Source: Sediminicola arcticus
Lineage (GTDB): Bacteria > Bacteroidota > Bacteroidia > Flavobacteriales > Flavobacteriaceae
Assembly (NCBI RefSeq): GCF_040566695.1
Contig: NZ_JBEXAE010000002.1
Span: 1-64,000 of the forward strand
Direction of reading: 5' to 3'
DNA length: 64,000 nucleotides
Shown one piece after another: positions 43,696-53,253 of the stretch. The position numbers and the translations under genes are program-made. The number at the start of each line of letters is the position of its first letter. The stretch's first letter is position 1. The notes below the pieces were generated by a model, which was not told the DNA's origin, did no database searches, and was given only the letters and a program-made list of their open reading frames with translations.

Positions 43696-44808
43696 ATGGC
43701 GGTGATAAAGCTCCACGACAAATATTTTAAACCATTTCTTAGCAAAGCGGAAATAGAAACTGCTGTTAAAAAGGTGGCCCATGCCGTTGCAGCAGATTAT
43801 AAAGAAGAAGTGCCAATTTTTGTTGGCGTTCTTAATGGGTCTTTTATGTTTGTTTCCGATGTTTTAAAGCATTACGAGCACCCCTGTGAGGTTTCTTTTG
43901 TGAAGTTAAGCTCTTATAGTGGTCTTACCTCTACAGGAATAGTAGAAACCTTGTTAGATGTGCCAGAAAATATTGAAGGTAGGGTAGTTATTATTCTTGA
44001 GGATATTATAGATACCGGCCGTACTTTACAGAAACTAGTGCATTTGTTTGCTAATGTAAATGTGAAGGAATTCAAGATAGCCACCTTGTTCTATAAACCA
44101 TCCGTTTATAATGGGGAGTATACCATTGACTATGTAGGAATGGAAATTCCTGATAAGTTTATTGTTGGGTATGGACTAGACTACAATGAACTGGGAAGAA
44201 ATTTAAAAGAAGTATACCAATTAAACCAAAAACATATGATTAACCTAGTATTGTTCGGAAAACCTGGTGCAGGTAAAGGCACCCAGGCTGAATTTCTAAG
44301 GGACACTTATAACTTAAAACATATTTCTACTGGCGATGTGTTCCGTTACAATATTAAAAACGATACAACATTGGGGCAACTTGCAAAATCCTACATGGAT
44401 AAAGGAGATCTTGTGCCAGATGAGGTTACTATAAAAATGTTGCAAGAAGAAGTGGAGAAAAATCCTGACGCATCCGGATTTATATTCGATGGATTTCCAA
44501 GGACAACTGCACAAGCAGAGGCCTTGGATGATTTTTTGGATACCAAGGACATGAAAATCAATGCAACTATAGCACTAGACGCCAATGATGAGGTGTTGAT
44601 TCAAAGACTTCTAGAAAGAGGTAAGGTAAGTGGTAGGCCAGATGATCAGGACGAAGATAAGATTAGAAACAGATTTGAAGAGTACAACCAAAAGACCGCC
44701 CCCTTGAAACAATATTATCAAGCCAAGGGGAAATTCCATAGTGTGGATGGTATTGGCGCCATAACTGATATTACTGAACGCTTAAAGGTTGTAATAGATA
44801 AATTATAA
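43696..44808 (+). CDS. adk: Fused hypoxanthine phosphoribosyltransferase-adenylate kinase
   Basis: Two enzymes are joined in one 370-residue chain. Residues 1-178 are a purine phosphoribosyltransferase: the PRPP loop EDIIDTGRT is at about 102-110 and KLSSYSG near 73 fits HPRT. From M181 the chain is a short-lid adenylate kinase with P-loop GKPGAGKGTQ, FDGFPRT and a GRPDDQDEDKIRNRF lid. HPRT makes IMP or GMP from bases and Adk balances AMP, ADP and ATP, so the fusion links salvage to energy charge. There is no stop or frameshift between the domains. Such fusions are known in Flavobacteriaceae. The obgE gene follows at 72 bases, the usual adk-obg order. Confidence 0.93.
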   Translation: MAVIKLHDKYFKPFLSKAEIETAVKKVAHAVAADYKEEVPIFVGVLNGSFMFVSDVLKHYEHPCEVSFVKLSSYSGLTSTGIVETLLDVPENIEGRVVIILEDIIDTGRTLQKLVHLFANVNVKEFKIATLFYKPSVYNGEYTIDYVGMEIPDKFIVGYGLDYNELGRNLKEVYQLNQKHMINLVLFGKPGAGKGTQAEFLRDTYNLKHISTGDVFRYNIKNDTTLGQLAKSYMDKGDLVPDEVTIKMLQEEVEKNPDASGFIFDGFPRTTAQAEALDDFLDTKDMKINATIALDANDEVLIQRLLERGKVSGRPDDQDEDKIRNRFEEYNQKTAPLKQYYQAKGKFHSVDGIGAITDITERLKVVIDKL

Positions 44809-44880
44809 AGTTTGCTTTTCAATGGGTTTCCCCGTTTGGGAATCCCTTGAAGAATTCGTGGAAACTGTTAAACTGTAAAA

Positions 44881-45882
44881 ATGACTGAAGGTAATTTTGT
44901 TGATTATGTTAAAGCTTCTGTTTCTTCCGGAAATGGGGGCAAGGGTTCTGCGCATTTACACCGTGAGAAATTCATAACTAAAGGTGGACCTGATGGTGGT
45001 GATGGAGGAAGAGGGGGACACATAATCTTAAAGGGCAATAAAAACCTTTGGACCTTGGTTCACTTTAAATTTAAAAGACATTTTAAGGCTGGTCACGGTG
45101 AGCACGGAAGTAAAAACAGAAGTTTTGGTGCTGACGGGGAAGATATCTATGTAGATGTGCCTTTGGGTACTGTGATACGCGACACAGAGTCCAATGAAAT
45201 TTTATTCGAGATCACTGAAGATGGAGAAGAAAAAATCATTGTTGAAGGTGGTATGGGTGGACTTGGTAACTGGCACTTTAGGTCCTCTACCAATCAGACA
45301 CCTAGATATGCCCAACCTGGAAAACCTGGAGAAGACAAACAGATTACCTTAGAAATGAAAGTTTTGGCAGATGTAGGCCTTGTTGGGTTCCCAAATGCAG
45401 GAAAATCAACGTTATTGTCTGTTATTACCTCTGCTAAACCAAAAATTGCCGACTACGAATTTACTACCCTTAAGCCTAATTTGGGTATTGTTGAATACAG
45501 GGATTTCCAAAGCTTTGTGATGGCAGATATCCCAGGAATTATAGAGGGAGCTGCCGAAGGAAAAGGCTTGGGACATTATTTTCTAAGACATATTGAACGG
45601 AATGCTACTTTATTATTCCTGATTCCTGCGGATAGCAAAGATATAAGTAAGGAATACGAAATATTACTGGATGAACTTCGCAGGTATAACGAAGAACTTT
45701 TGGACAAGGAACGCTTGGTGGTTATTTCCAAAAGCGATATGCTAGATGAAGAGCTTATCAGTGAAATGAGAGTAGAAATCGAAAAAGATCTCAATGGCAC
45801 ACCATATATGTTCATCTCATCTGTTGCCCAGAAGGGTATCGTGGAACTTAAGGATAGGCTCTGGGCGATGTTGAACGATTAA
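44881..45882 (+). CDS. obgE: GTPase ObgE/CgtA
   Basis: Obg is an essential GTPase that takes part in late assembly of the 50S ribosomal subunit. The glycine-rich Obg domain covers residues 1-158 (SSGNGGKGSAHLHREK, GDGGRGGH). The GTPase domain has G1 GFPNAGKST near 167, G3 DIPGIIEGAAEGKGLG near 215, and G4 ISKSD. At 333 residues it lacks the extra C-terminal OCT domain of Gram-positive forms, which is normal here. It follows the HPRT-Adk gene. Confidence 0.95.
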   Translation: MTEGNFVDYVKASVSSGNGGKGSAHLHREKFITKGGPDGGDGGRGGHIILKGNKNLWTLVHFKFKRHFKAGHGEHGSKNRSFGADGEDIYVDVPLGTVIRDTESNEILFEITEDGEEKIIVEGGMGGLGNWHFRSSTNQTPRYAQPGKPGEDKQITLEMKVLADVGLVGFPNAGKSTLLSVITSAKPKIADYEFTTLKPNLGIVEYRDFQSFVMADIPGIIEGAAEGKGLGHYFLRHIERNATLLFLIPADSKDISKEYEILLDELRRYNEELLDKERLVVISKSDMLDEELISEMRVEIEKDLNGTPYMFISSVAQKGIVELKDRLWAMLND

Positions 45883-45940
45883 ATATTTGATGATTTAATT
45901 GCGTTCCCATTTTTAAGTATTTTTATAAAAAAACCAATTG

Positions 45941-46468
45941 ATGAGAAACATTTGTACCATCTTGGCAGCCTTTCTTTTAGTATCGTGTAATGCTGTTAGA
46001 GTTAATTATGATTACGAAAAGGACACAGATTATTCAAGTTATACTACCTATAATTATTATCCGGATATGAAAGCGGGTTTAAGCCAGTTAGATACAAAGC
46101 GTTTATTAGATGCCATTGATTCTACCATGCAGGTTAAGGGGATGTTACTTGTAGAAGAACCAGACTTTTTTGTTAATATAACCAGCAGTTCAATGCGAGC
46201 TCCTAGAAATAATTCTGTAGGTCTTGGAGTAGGCGGAACAGGAAGAAATGTAGGAGGAGGGCTATCTATAGGTTTGCCTATTGGTCAGCCCGATTTAGAG
46301 CGCGTTATTCAGTTCGATTTTGTGGATAGCCAAAAGGATGAACTTTTTTGGCAAGCTATTAGCGAAAGCTCCTACAAGGAGAATTTGTCCCCAAAGGCAA
46401 GGGAGGCTAAATTAAAACAACTGGTAGATAAGGTTTTTTCCAAATATCCTCCGGGCAGAAAGAACTAA
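45941..46468 (+). CDS. DUF4136 family lipoprotein
   Basis: A 175-residue lipoprotein. The start is ATG 45941, one codon after an in-frame TTG. The signal MRNICTILAAFLLVSC ends in a lipobox Cys at residue 16. The mature part has the DUF4136 pattern: V-x-Y-DYEKDTDYSSYTTYNY, KRLLDAIDSTMQVKGM and a closing AKLKQLVDKVFSKYPP. Family members are outer-envelope proteins of unknown function. A glycine-rich middle (SVGLGVGGTGRNVGGGLS) is probably a loop. It has its own terminator shared with the DoxX gene. Confidence 0.85.
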   Translation: MRNICTILAAFLLVSCNAVRVNYDYEKDTDYSSYTTYNYYPDMKAGLSQLDTKRLLDAIDSTMQVKGMLLVEEPDFFVNITSSSMRAPRNNSVGLGVGGTGRNVGGGLSIGLPIGQPDLERVIQFDFVDSQKDELFWQAISESSYKENLSPKAREAKLKQLVDKVFSKYPPGRKN

Positions 46469-46521
46469 CAAATACTATATGAAAACTACCGTTCATACGG
46501 CAATTATGAATTGGCTATATT

Positions 46522-46561
46522 AAAAAAGGTGGACACATAGCGATATGGGTCCACCTTTTTT
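46522..46561. terminator. Bidirectional terminator between the DUF4136 and DoxX genes
   Basis: A perfect 13-bp stem (46522-46534 with 46549-46561) with a 14-base loop has A and T tracts at its base on both sides. The two genes converge on it, from stop 46468 (plus) and stop 46578 (minus). Confidence 0.85.
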
Positions 46562-46577
46562 GAATTATTAAATTTTC

Positions 46578-46952
46578 TTAAGGTCTAATGATATCCTTAT
46601 AGCGATCTTTATAAAAGTAAAGCATAATAATATTTAGTAGAAGTAGTATTAATGCTGGACCTATGGAGCTAGGCTCCAAGAAGGCATTAAACAAAATGGC
46701 ATTAACGGAGATGGTCATTAGAATGATCATCATCAATGCCCCAAACTTGTTGGCCAATAAAGAAAGACCTGCAAGTATTTCGACCAAGGCAACCATGTTA
46801 AGGGTGTTGGTACTCATCAATGCGGAGAAATACTCATTTGCCGCTTCGGACATTTGTCCCATGGGCATAAAATGAAATAATTTATTCGATCCGAATACGA
46901 TTAAGAATAGTCCAAACGCAATACGCAGGGCCATGAAAATTTTTGGATTCAT
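46578..46952 (-). CDS. DoxX family membrane protein
   Basis: A 124-residue inner membrane protein with four hydrophobic segments, the DoxX fold. RIAFGLFLIVFGSNKLFHF at the start and VALVEILAGLSLLANKFG in the middle fit the family. The members are often linked to thiosulfate or redox chemistry, but the function is not settled. It stands alone with a shared terminator downstream and lies beside the A2M gene on the same strand, 71 bases away from that gene's stop. Confidence 0.82.
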   Translation of the reverse strand: MNPKIFMALRIAFGLFLIVFGSNKLFHFMPMGQMSEAANEYFSALMSTNTLNMVALVEILAGLSLLANKFGALMMIILMTISVNAILFNAFLEPSSIGPALILLLLNIIMLYFYKDRYKDIIRP

Positions 46953-47023
46953 AATTGGCTGTTTATCTATTAGTTATGTGTTAATTTATAAAAAAAATCG
47001 ATAACATATTACGAATTTCATAA

Positions 47024-50000
47024 CTATTTCTCCATAATATGAATTCTAATCCCTTCGCTATGGCTACTAAATTCGGGGGCATACATGCTTTGAATTGTTG
47101 AAATACCGTTACTGAAATCACCTGAATTATTTACCCTTAGATCGTACTCAAAAACATAAATCCCTTTTGGTAGGTTATCAAAAAAGAAATTGGAGGTGGC
47201 ATCTTTGGTGCTTTCATAATATCCCAATCCATCTTGCCATTTATACTGGGATATAACATTTACGGGCTCCAAACCTGCAGCTCTCATATCTTTGAGATGG
47301 ATAAATTCCATTGCCCGGTCTACCTTTATCACAATCCGAGCCTTGATTAGATCACCAACATTTAACTGGGTGTCTTCGGTAATTTCTTGCAGTTCTTCCC
47401 CTAAATCTGTATTCTTTTTTAGAAATAATTTTTTTTCTAGTTGCAAGGGTGTTTTCGCTGGGGTTATCTTATCCAAATCCTCAAAGTACTGCCAATATAA
47501 AGCACCCCAAGCTACACCGTTCCTTTTTTTACCCAATTGAACTTTGGCCATTTTGGGCTTAATCTCATTCCCATTCCAGGTGGTTTTAAAATAACCAGTA
47601 CCTGCTTCAATGGGGCTATCGGAGTTCCATGGTTTTATGGTCTCTCCTCCCATTTGAACATCTATCACATCGGTAATGGAAAGCCAATCATTACCCTTTA
47701 GTAATAAGGCATATATGGCTTCTGTGGTTGCCTTGGTGGTTTGCCATTGATTGGTCTGCTTGTTTTTTAGTAGCCATACTTTCAGATTCTCAATAGTCTG
47801 TTGATTCAATGCGTCTTCCTCTCCGATCTCAGTAAAAGCCTCTATTAATAGTGCCTGAGTTTCAATGGGTGATTTGTACCAGTACCACGAAGCGGAGTTT
47901 TCCTTCCAGTACATGCCCAATTCATCACTAACAATACTGTTTTCCTTTAAGGATTGCATTATCTTCTTTGCTTCTAAGTCCATTTCTCTCCTATGAAATA
48001 CCAATGCTAGTAACCCCTTTTCATATAAAGTTTTCTTGGTCCAGTACTTTCGTGCCTGACCTATGTAGTACTGCATTACCTCCTGTACCGTATTAGATGC
48101 GGGTTGATCCTTAAAAAAGCTGCGTAGATATAGGTACTGGATCTGTATGGAGCTTAAATAATCATTATTGATATTATCCGTGTATTTTTTCATCTCTTCG
48201 TATTCGGTTACGAATTCCGCATCCAGAAAAGCAAGCCCTCTTTCTTCTATTCTTCCTAATTTCTCATTGGTAAGACCGGTATTTAAGTTTTTTAAATGCC
48301 CAATTCCGACCAATATATGTTGAGTGATAAACCTATTTTGGGGGCCTCCTTGGAACCAGGCCCATGATCCTTCAGACATTTGGTTGTCTACTAGTTTATT
48401 TAAAGCTAATTGCTGTTCCTGTTGTAGATGATTACTATTGAATAAAAGGGCTATTCTCTTTTTCTGTTCTGGTTCCGTTTGCGCATCCCTTAACCAAGGA
48501 GTTTCTTGAATTAAAATGGATTTCAGATCTTGATTCTTTTCTAGATTACTCACTAGGGCATCTGTATTTGCCCATTGATCAAAAACAGATTTAATTCTAG
48601 GATTTGATTTTGTGATATGATTAGCCAAAGTATTAGCATACAAACGGGCGAATATCTGCTCGTTGCTTTCATACGGTTGCTCCATAAGATAAGGGAGTGC
48701 TTGTAATGCATACCAGGCGGGATTAGAGGTGATTTCCAAGGTGAGCTTATGGCTGCTTCTCGTGTTTGAGGTGGTTTCCTTTAATTTTTGTAGCGTAAAT
48801 GTTTTAGTAGTATTGCCACTGATCCACATGGGCAAGGTTTCGGTCACCAATATTCTATTGGTCAGAACGGGTAGGATGTTCTGTTCTCCATCGCTAAAAT
48901 CTCCTGCTTTCGCCATGACTGTATATTGGACAGCCTGAAGATTTTTGGGAATAGTAAGTGTCCAAGATACCTGAATATTGTTTTTAGGATCTACCTTAAA
49001 TGCTTTCTTGTTACGAGGACTAGATTTTACTGATATAAGTAGCTCATCAGTAATATTCCTTCCTGTAAGCGCATCCTCTAGCAGAATACTGGCATCGCCT
49101 TCCAGTTGATTTTCTGTAAGATTGCTTATTTTACTGCTGATGGTGATAGTGTCTCCTTCCCTTAAGAATCTAGGAGCATTGGGTGTTATCATGAGTTCCT
49201 TTTGGGTCAAGGCTTTAAAAGTTTTTACGGTACTTTCCAATGTAGCAGTATGCGCTAATAATTGAAGCTTCCATTGGGTAAGGGCATCAGGAGTCTTAAA
49301 ACTAAAAGAGACATCGCCTTCGGTATTGGTCAATAAACTTGGAAAGAAAAAAGCAGTTTCCTGAAGATTTTTTCGAACCTGAATTTGTTCCATTTCGGTT
49401 TCTTTTTCATTCACACGTATAGAGCTTTCATCTAAATCTCTGATCTTTCCCCTTGAATATAATGCGATTTCTTCCTCAGATTGTTCATTAGCATCATCGG
49501 CAACTTCCATGGCTATTGGCGCTGAATTCTTCATCATCATTTCTGTTCTGTACAACCTATTGCTATTTCCAAAATAAAACTCGAACCAATTGAATGTGTC
49601 ATATTCTTGTTGAGAATAATCATGGCTTTCTGTTTGGCTTACACGTGTATTGAAATTTACCGTACCAAAACTTTGGTGCGCATTAGAGCTATAAATGGAA
49701 TAATAGGATGGTTTTTCGGTAGGGTTAAAATACCATTCATGCTCCCTAAAAGTATCCAAAGAGGCATCGTACATACTTGCTAAAACTTCTGCAACTACCT
49801 TTTCGCCTTTTGGACCTTTAAATTTAAAACTCCAAGTCTCTTCGGCACCAGGAGCTAACTTATCCCGGAATGTCATAGTCTCCAATTCGAGATGGGTCGA
49901 TGGATAAGGCACACTTATGCTTTGATTCCCATTTACAAACCCATTAAACGCAGAAAAGCTATAGTTAATGACAAAACCACCCAAATCACCTTTCTCAATT

Positions 50001-53000
50001 GGGATAGAAATGGATTTGCTATTATTGGACAAGGAAACTATAAGGGTTCTTTTAATTTTTTTATCCTTTTCAATAAACAATGTCACTTGAAGGTCCTTTG
50101 CGGTTGAGGCCAATGTAAAGTTTACTATATCCCCTATGGTGTATGATTCCTTATCGGTTTTTATGTCGAACAATTCATTATCTGCTAATTTTTTATCCTT
50201 CTTTGAGAAAACAGTGGTTTGCACTGCGTCCTTCACAGACTTACCATACCTGTCTTTTGATTCTAGTTCAATTACATACTTGCCAGATTCCCATGATTCA
50301 ATAGGGTCTAGGACAATTTTATCTATTTTTTCAGTATTAAAATCGGCCTGCCAAACCAAAGTTCCTTTTTCCGAGTTTTCTGGATTTTCTTCATTGGAAT
50401 AAGAATCATGTGGAAACAAAACGTTGAACTCCTCTTTTGTGAAGGAGGAAAATTCAGGAGCTTTCCATGGTCGTTCTCTAAGGACCTTATCAGGACACTT
50501 TAATTTATACATTTTAAGAGTACCCTTTACTGAAACCTTTTGACCATTAAGATTGGTAGTGGAAATTTCAAGGGAGTGATCTTTTTTGTTTTTATCTAGT
50601 TTGTTTGCAACTTTTATTTTGGCCAATAGGGAATGATACCCTACACTCACCATTGTTGACGCACCATGGGTTTCAACATTAATATCTGTAACATCTACGG
50701 TTACTTTGTATGTAAAAATGGGTAAATCTTTCTTGGGAATATCACTGTCAGGGATTGCCCTAAATTTAATCTCAAATTTGCCATCTTCATCGGTTTGAGT
50801 TTCCCCATGTGCAATTTCTTGGGCCGAACTTCTTATATACGGGTGACTCCAATAATACCATTCTGGATATTGAACTACCCTGCTCACGGCATAACTGACT
50901 TTTGCTTTGGTGATGTTACTTCCGGCAAAGGCTTTGGCGGTCCCCGTTAATAAAATACTGTCATTCACTTTATAACTTTCCGTTACAGGATCAATAAAAG
51001 TCTCAAATTTTGGTCGCTTGTATTCCTCAACGGAAAAATTGGATTGTCCGCTTAAAATAATGTCTTCAGAACTTGCTAGTAAAGAATATTCACCAGTAAG
51101 ACCGTAATTGGGTAAAATGAACTGTCCATTTAAAGAACCGTATTCATTGGTTTTATGTTCCTGCCTTCCAACCTCTTGATTATTGGCATCGAAAAATATT
51201 ACTATGGTTTTTGTATGTTTTAATACCTCTGTAGAAAATTTCTTTCTTTTTAAAACGATTCCTTTAAAAAAGACGACTTGGCCAGGTCTGTAAATGCTCC
51301 GGTCCGTAAAAATAGAGGTGAAATAGGTGGTATCGGTAAGACGATCAACTTCTGTATTTTGGGATATAAAATACGTTCCAAAAATTGCATGATCTTTTTT
51401 AGACTTGACAGAAATAGAAATATTTGTCCATCTTTCATCAGAAAAATCGGTGTTGATGAAGCCTTGTTTATCTGTGAGAGTGGTGTGTTTCTTTAATGGC
51501 CCATTGTAATTGGTTTGATAACTCAAGGTAACTGGGACTCCTGAAATGGGAAAACCGTTATTTCTATTAATAACCTGAAACTTTTGTTCGTTAGCTCTTC
51601 TTGTTTCTACAATGGCAATATCGGTTACTTGCACTGTTTGAAAGGCAAACGTAGCATCGTCTTCCGCAAGAATTACGTATAAACCATTGGGTAATGCAGG
51701 GAGTAGTATTTCTGTGCTGTGATTTTGATAGTCCCCAACGTTTTTTAACGTTCCCGTCCATTGCTTGGCAAGCTGTAGTTTGTTTATAAAGGATTTTTGC
51801 TTTTCTATTGGATAAATTTTCTCTAATTGGACTTTTTCTCCCTCGGTAATAGTATAAGCCGAAAGCTTTAACCCATCCATATTTTTGTAGTTCACTAAGA
51901 TGCGCGATGCTGTGTTTATTGGCAGAGCCCCTTCAGCTTTTAACTGAAGGTTCCGGGAAAGTATTTGACTTTTCAGTGCTAAGGATTTTTCGGCCGCTAC
52001 GCTTTTTGGATACTTTTCAATTATAGCATTACAGATTTCCAATGCTTCTTTCCGTTTCCATTGATTTTTCTCATCGGATATAGGAAGGAAGTTCTTAGCC
52101 CACTGGTCATACAGTGCTGCAATCTCGTAATGATATAGCGCTGCAACATCGCCCTTAAAGGAATTAGCGGTATTTTTCAATGCTTCCAAATAGTATTGAT
52201 CCACTTCCTGGATGCTAGCATATTGTTTTACAAAATGTAGGCGCTCTATATCTACATTTACCATGGCCAAAGGGGATTTGTCCTTTAGATGGAATGTTAA
52301 AAGTTGCTGGTATAGTTTCAGAGCCTTTAATTGGAGGGAGCTACTGTCTTTAGGATTTAACGTTAAGACACTGAATTTTTCCGCTGAGGTAAAATACTTA
52401 GGCTGATCCAATTCAAATTTATACGAAGGAGTTATGATGCCATTCTCACTGGTTTTATAAAAATCCAATGCGGTATGGGCCAAAACATCATAAAGTGAAG
52501 GTCTGTATAGCTTTGAATCCTTTTGATGATCTAGAATATCTTTAAAAATGTTGATATCCAACTTTTGTAGAACCTCTTTGTCTTCCAAGGAACGTTCAAA
52601 GTGAAAAGTTATTTCTTCAAAAAGAGTGCTGAGGTCCCACGTTCGAAAATCTAGGTGATCTTCCTTAGTTTCAGTTTTAGTCCGATTATAGAACTCAAAG
52701 CGGTTCTGCTGATAGTATTGCCAATAGAGATTAGCCAAATAACTCTCTAATATGTTTTTTGTGGGAGTTGTAGCTTTGTTAATTTCGCTTTTAAATTCAT
52801 TAACAATGGTCAATTGGGATTCCTCTTCCAATACCATACTATATTTCGAAGAATATAGCAATGCTTTAATAGTCTGTGGAGAATTTTGTTCTTTTTTAGA
52901 TTTTTTGGAGATGGTATTAACCACTTCTAAGGCAGATATTGTCAACGATTCTTCTTCTAATTGGGCAACCTTTGTCCAAAGGGTTTCATAGGAAGTATTC

Positions 53001-53074
53001 CCTTTAGTTTGGGCATGGCCCATTTGGGAAAATAGAAGCAGGATGAGTATAGAAGCTAGATGTTTCATAGACAT
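47024..53074 (-). CDS. Alpha-2-macroglobulin-like protein without thioester Cys
   Basis: A 2016-residue exported protein with a signal peptide (cut near residue 21 after GHAQ) and no lipobox. The first 500 residues form a helical, low-similarity region. MG2-type DRSIYRPGQVVFFKG lies near residue 591, further macroglobulin domains follow, and the A2M domain start TPDALTQWKLQLL is near 1261. The thioester domain follows, but the expected CxEQ motif is replaced: the chain reads EQPYESNEQIF near 1465, so the reactive Cys is missing. It is not next to a PBP1c gene, unlike the E. coli A2M. Role as a protease trap without covalent linkage, or as a surface protein, is inference. No frameshift is seen. 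Confidence 0.87.
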   Translation of the reverse strand: MSMKHLASILILLLFSQMGHAQTKGNTSYETLWTKVAQLEEESLTISALEVVNTISKKSKKEQNSPQTIKALLYSSKYSMVLEEESQLTIVNEFKSEINKATTPTKNILESYLANLYWQYYQQNRFEFYNRTKTETKEDHLDFRTWDLSTLFEEITFHFERSLEDKEVLQKLDINIFKDILDHQKDSKLYRPSLYDVLAHTALDFYKTSENGIITPSYKFELDQPKYFTSAEKFSVLTLNPKDSSSLQLKALKLYQQLLTFHLKDKSPLAMVNVDIERLHFVKQYASIQEVDQYYLEALKNTANSFKGDVAALYHYEIAALYDQWAKNFLPISDEKNQWKRKEALEICNAIIEKYPKSVAAEKSLALKSQILSRNLQLKAEGALPINTASRILVNYKNMDGLKLSAYTITEGEKVQLEKIYPIEKQKSFINKLQLAKQWTGTLKNVGDYQNHSTEILLPALPNGLYVILAEDDATFAFQTVQVTDIAIVETRRANEQKFQVINRNNGFPISGVPVTLSYQTNYNGPLKKHTTLTDKQGFINTDFSDERWTNISISVKSKKDHAIFGTYFISQNTEVDRLTDTTYFTSIFTDRSIYRPGQVVFFKGIVLKRKKFSTEVLKHTKTIVIFFDANNQEVGRQEHKTNEYGSLNGQFILPNYGLTGEYSLLASSEDIILSGQSNFSVEEYKRPKFETFIDPVTESYKVNDSILLTGTAKAFAGSNITKAKVSYAVSRVVQYPEWYYWSHPYIRSSAQEIAHGETQTDEDGKFEIKFRAIPDSDIPKKDLPIFTYKVTVDVTDINVETHGASTMVSVGYHSLLAKIKVANKLDKNKKDHSLEISTTNLNGQKVSVKGTLKMYKLKCPDKVLRERPWKAPEFSSFTKEEFNVLFPHDSYSNEENPENSEKGTLVWQADFNTEKIDKIVLDPIESWESGKYVIELESKDRYGKSVKDAVQTTVFSKKDKKLADNELFDIKTDKESYTIGDIVNFTLASTAKDLQVTLFIEKDKKIKRTLIVSLSNNSKSISIPIEKGDLGGFVINYSFSAFNGFVNGNQSISVPYPSTHLELETMTFRDKLAPGAEETWSFKFKGPKGEKVVAEVLASMYDASLDTFREHEWYFNPTEKPSYYSIYSSNAHQSFGTVNFNTRVSQTESHDYSQQEYDTFNWFEFYFGNSNRLYRTEMMMKNSAPIAMEVADDANEQSEEEIALYSRGKIRDLDESSIRVNEKETEMEQIQVRKNLQETAFFFPSLLTNTEGDVSFSFKTPDALTQWKLQLLAHTATLESTVKTFKALTQKELMITPNAPRFLREGDTITISSKISNLTENQLEGDASILLEDALTGRNITDELLISVKSSPRNKKAFKVDPKNNIQVSWTLTIPKNLQAVQYTVMAKAGDFSDGEQNILPVLTNRILVTETLPMWISGNTTKTFTLQKLKETTSNTRSSHKLTLEITSNPAWYALQALPYLMEQPYESNEQIFARLYANTLANHITKSNPRIKSVFDQWANTDALVSNLEKNQDLKSILIQETPWLRDAQTEPEQKKRIALLFNSNHLQQEQQLALNKLVDNQMSEGSWAWFQGGPQNRFITQHILVGIGHLKNLNTGLTNEKLGRIEERGLAFLDAEFVTEYEEMKKYTDNINNDYLSSIQIQYLYLRSFFKDQPASNTVQEVMQYYIGQARKYWTKKTLYEKGLLALVFHRREMDLEAKKIMQSLKENSIVSDELGMYWKENSASWYWYKSPIETQALLIEAFTEIGEEDALNQQTIENLKVWLLKNKQTNQWQTTKATTEAIYALLLKGNDWLSITDVIDVQMGGETIKPWNSDSPIEAGTGYFKTTWNGNEIKPKMAKVQLGKKRNGVAWGALYWQYFEDLDKITPAKTPLQLEKKLFLKKNTDLGEELQEITEDTQLNVGDLIKARIVIKVDRAMEFIHLKDMRAAGLEPVNVISQYKWQDGLGYYESTKDATSNFFFDNLPKGIYVFEYDLRVNNSGDFSNGISTIQSMYAPEFSSHSEGIRIHIMEK

Positions 53075-53195
53075 AAATTTAGAAACAATATTAAATAATC
53101 TGTTATGTATAGGTCGATATGAAATGACAAAAAAGTAACCTTAGAGCATTATAGACAACCTCAATTGCAAAAAGAATACCAAAAAGTGAGTATAA

Positions 53196-53233
53196 AAAAA
53201 ATAAGTCCTTATTGGAATAGAGACTTATTTTTT
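53196..53233 (-). terminator. Terminator of the cupin-SDR unit
   Basis: A perfect 12-bp stem (53196-53207 with 53222-53233) with a 14-base loop lies 20 bases past the SDR stop. It has A and T tracts at its base, so it may act on both strands. Confidence 0.75.
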
Positions 53234-53253
53234 CATCTGCTAGCTAATAGCAT

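Noticed and set aside
44314..44585. Minus-strand ORFs inside the adenylate kinase part
   Set aside because: They are antisense to intact Adk motifs and differ in frame from each other, with no family signal.
45938..45943. TTG start one codon before the DUF4136 ATG
   Set aside because: The ATG at 45941 gives a clean lipoprotein signal; TTG adds only one Met and has no support.
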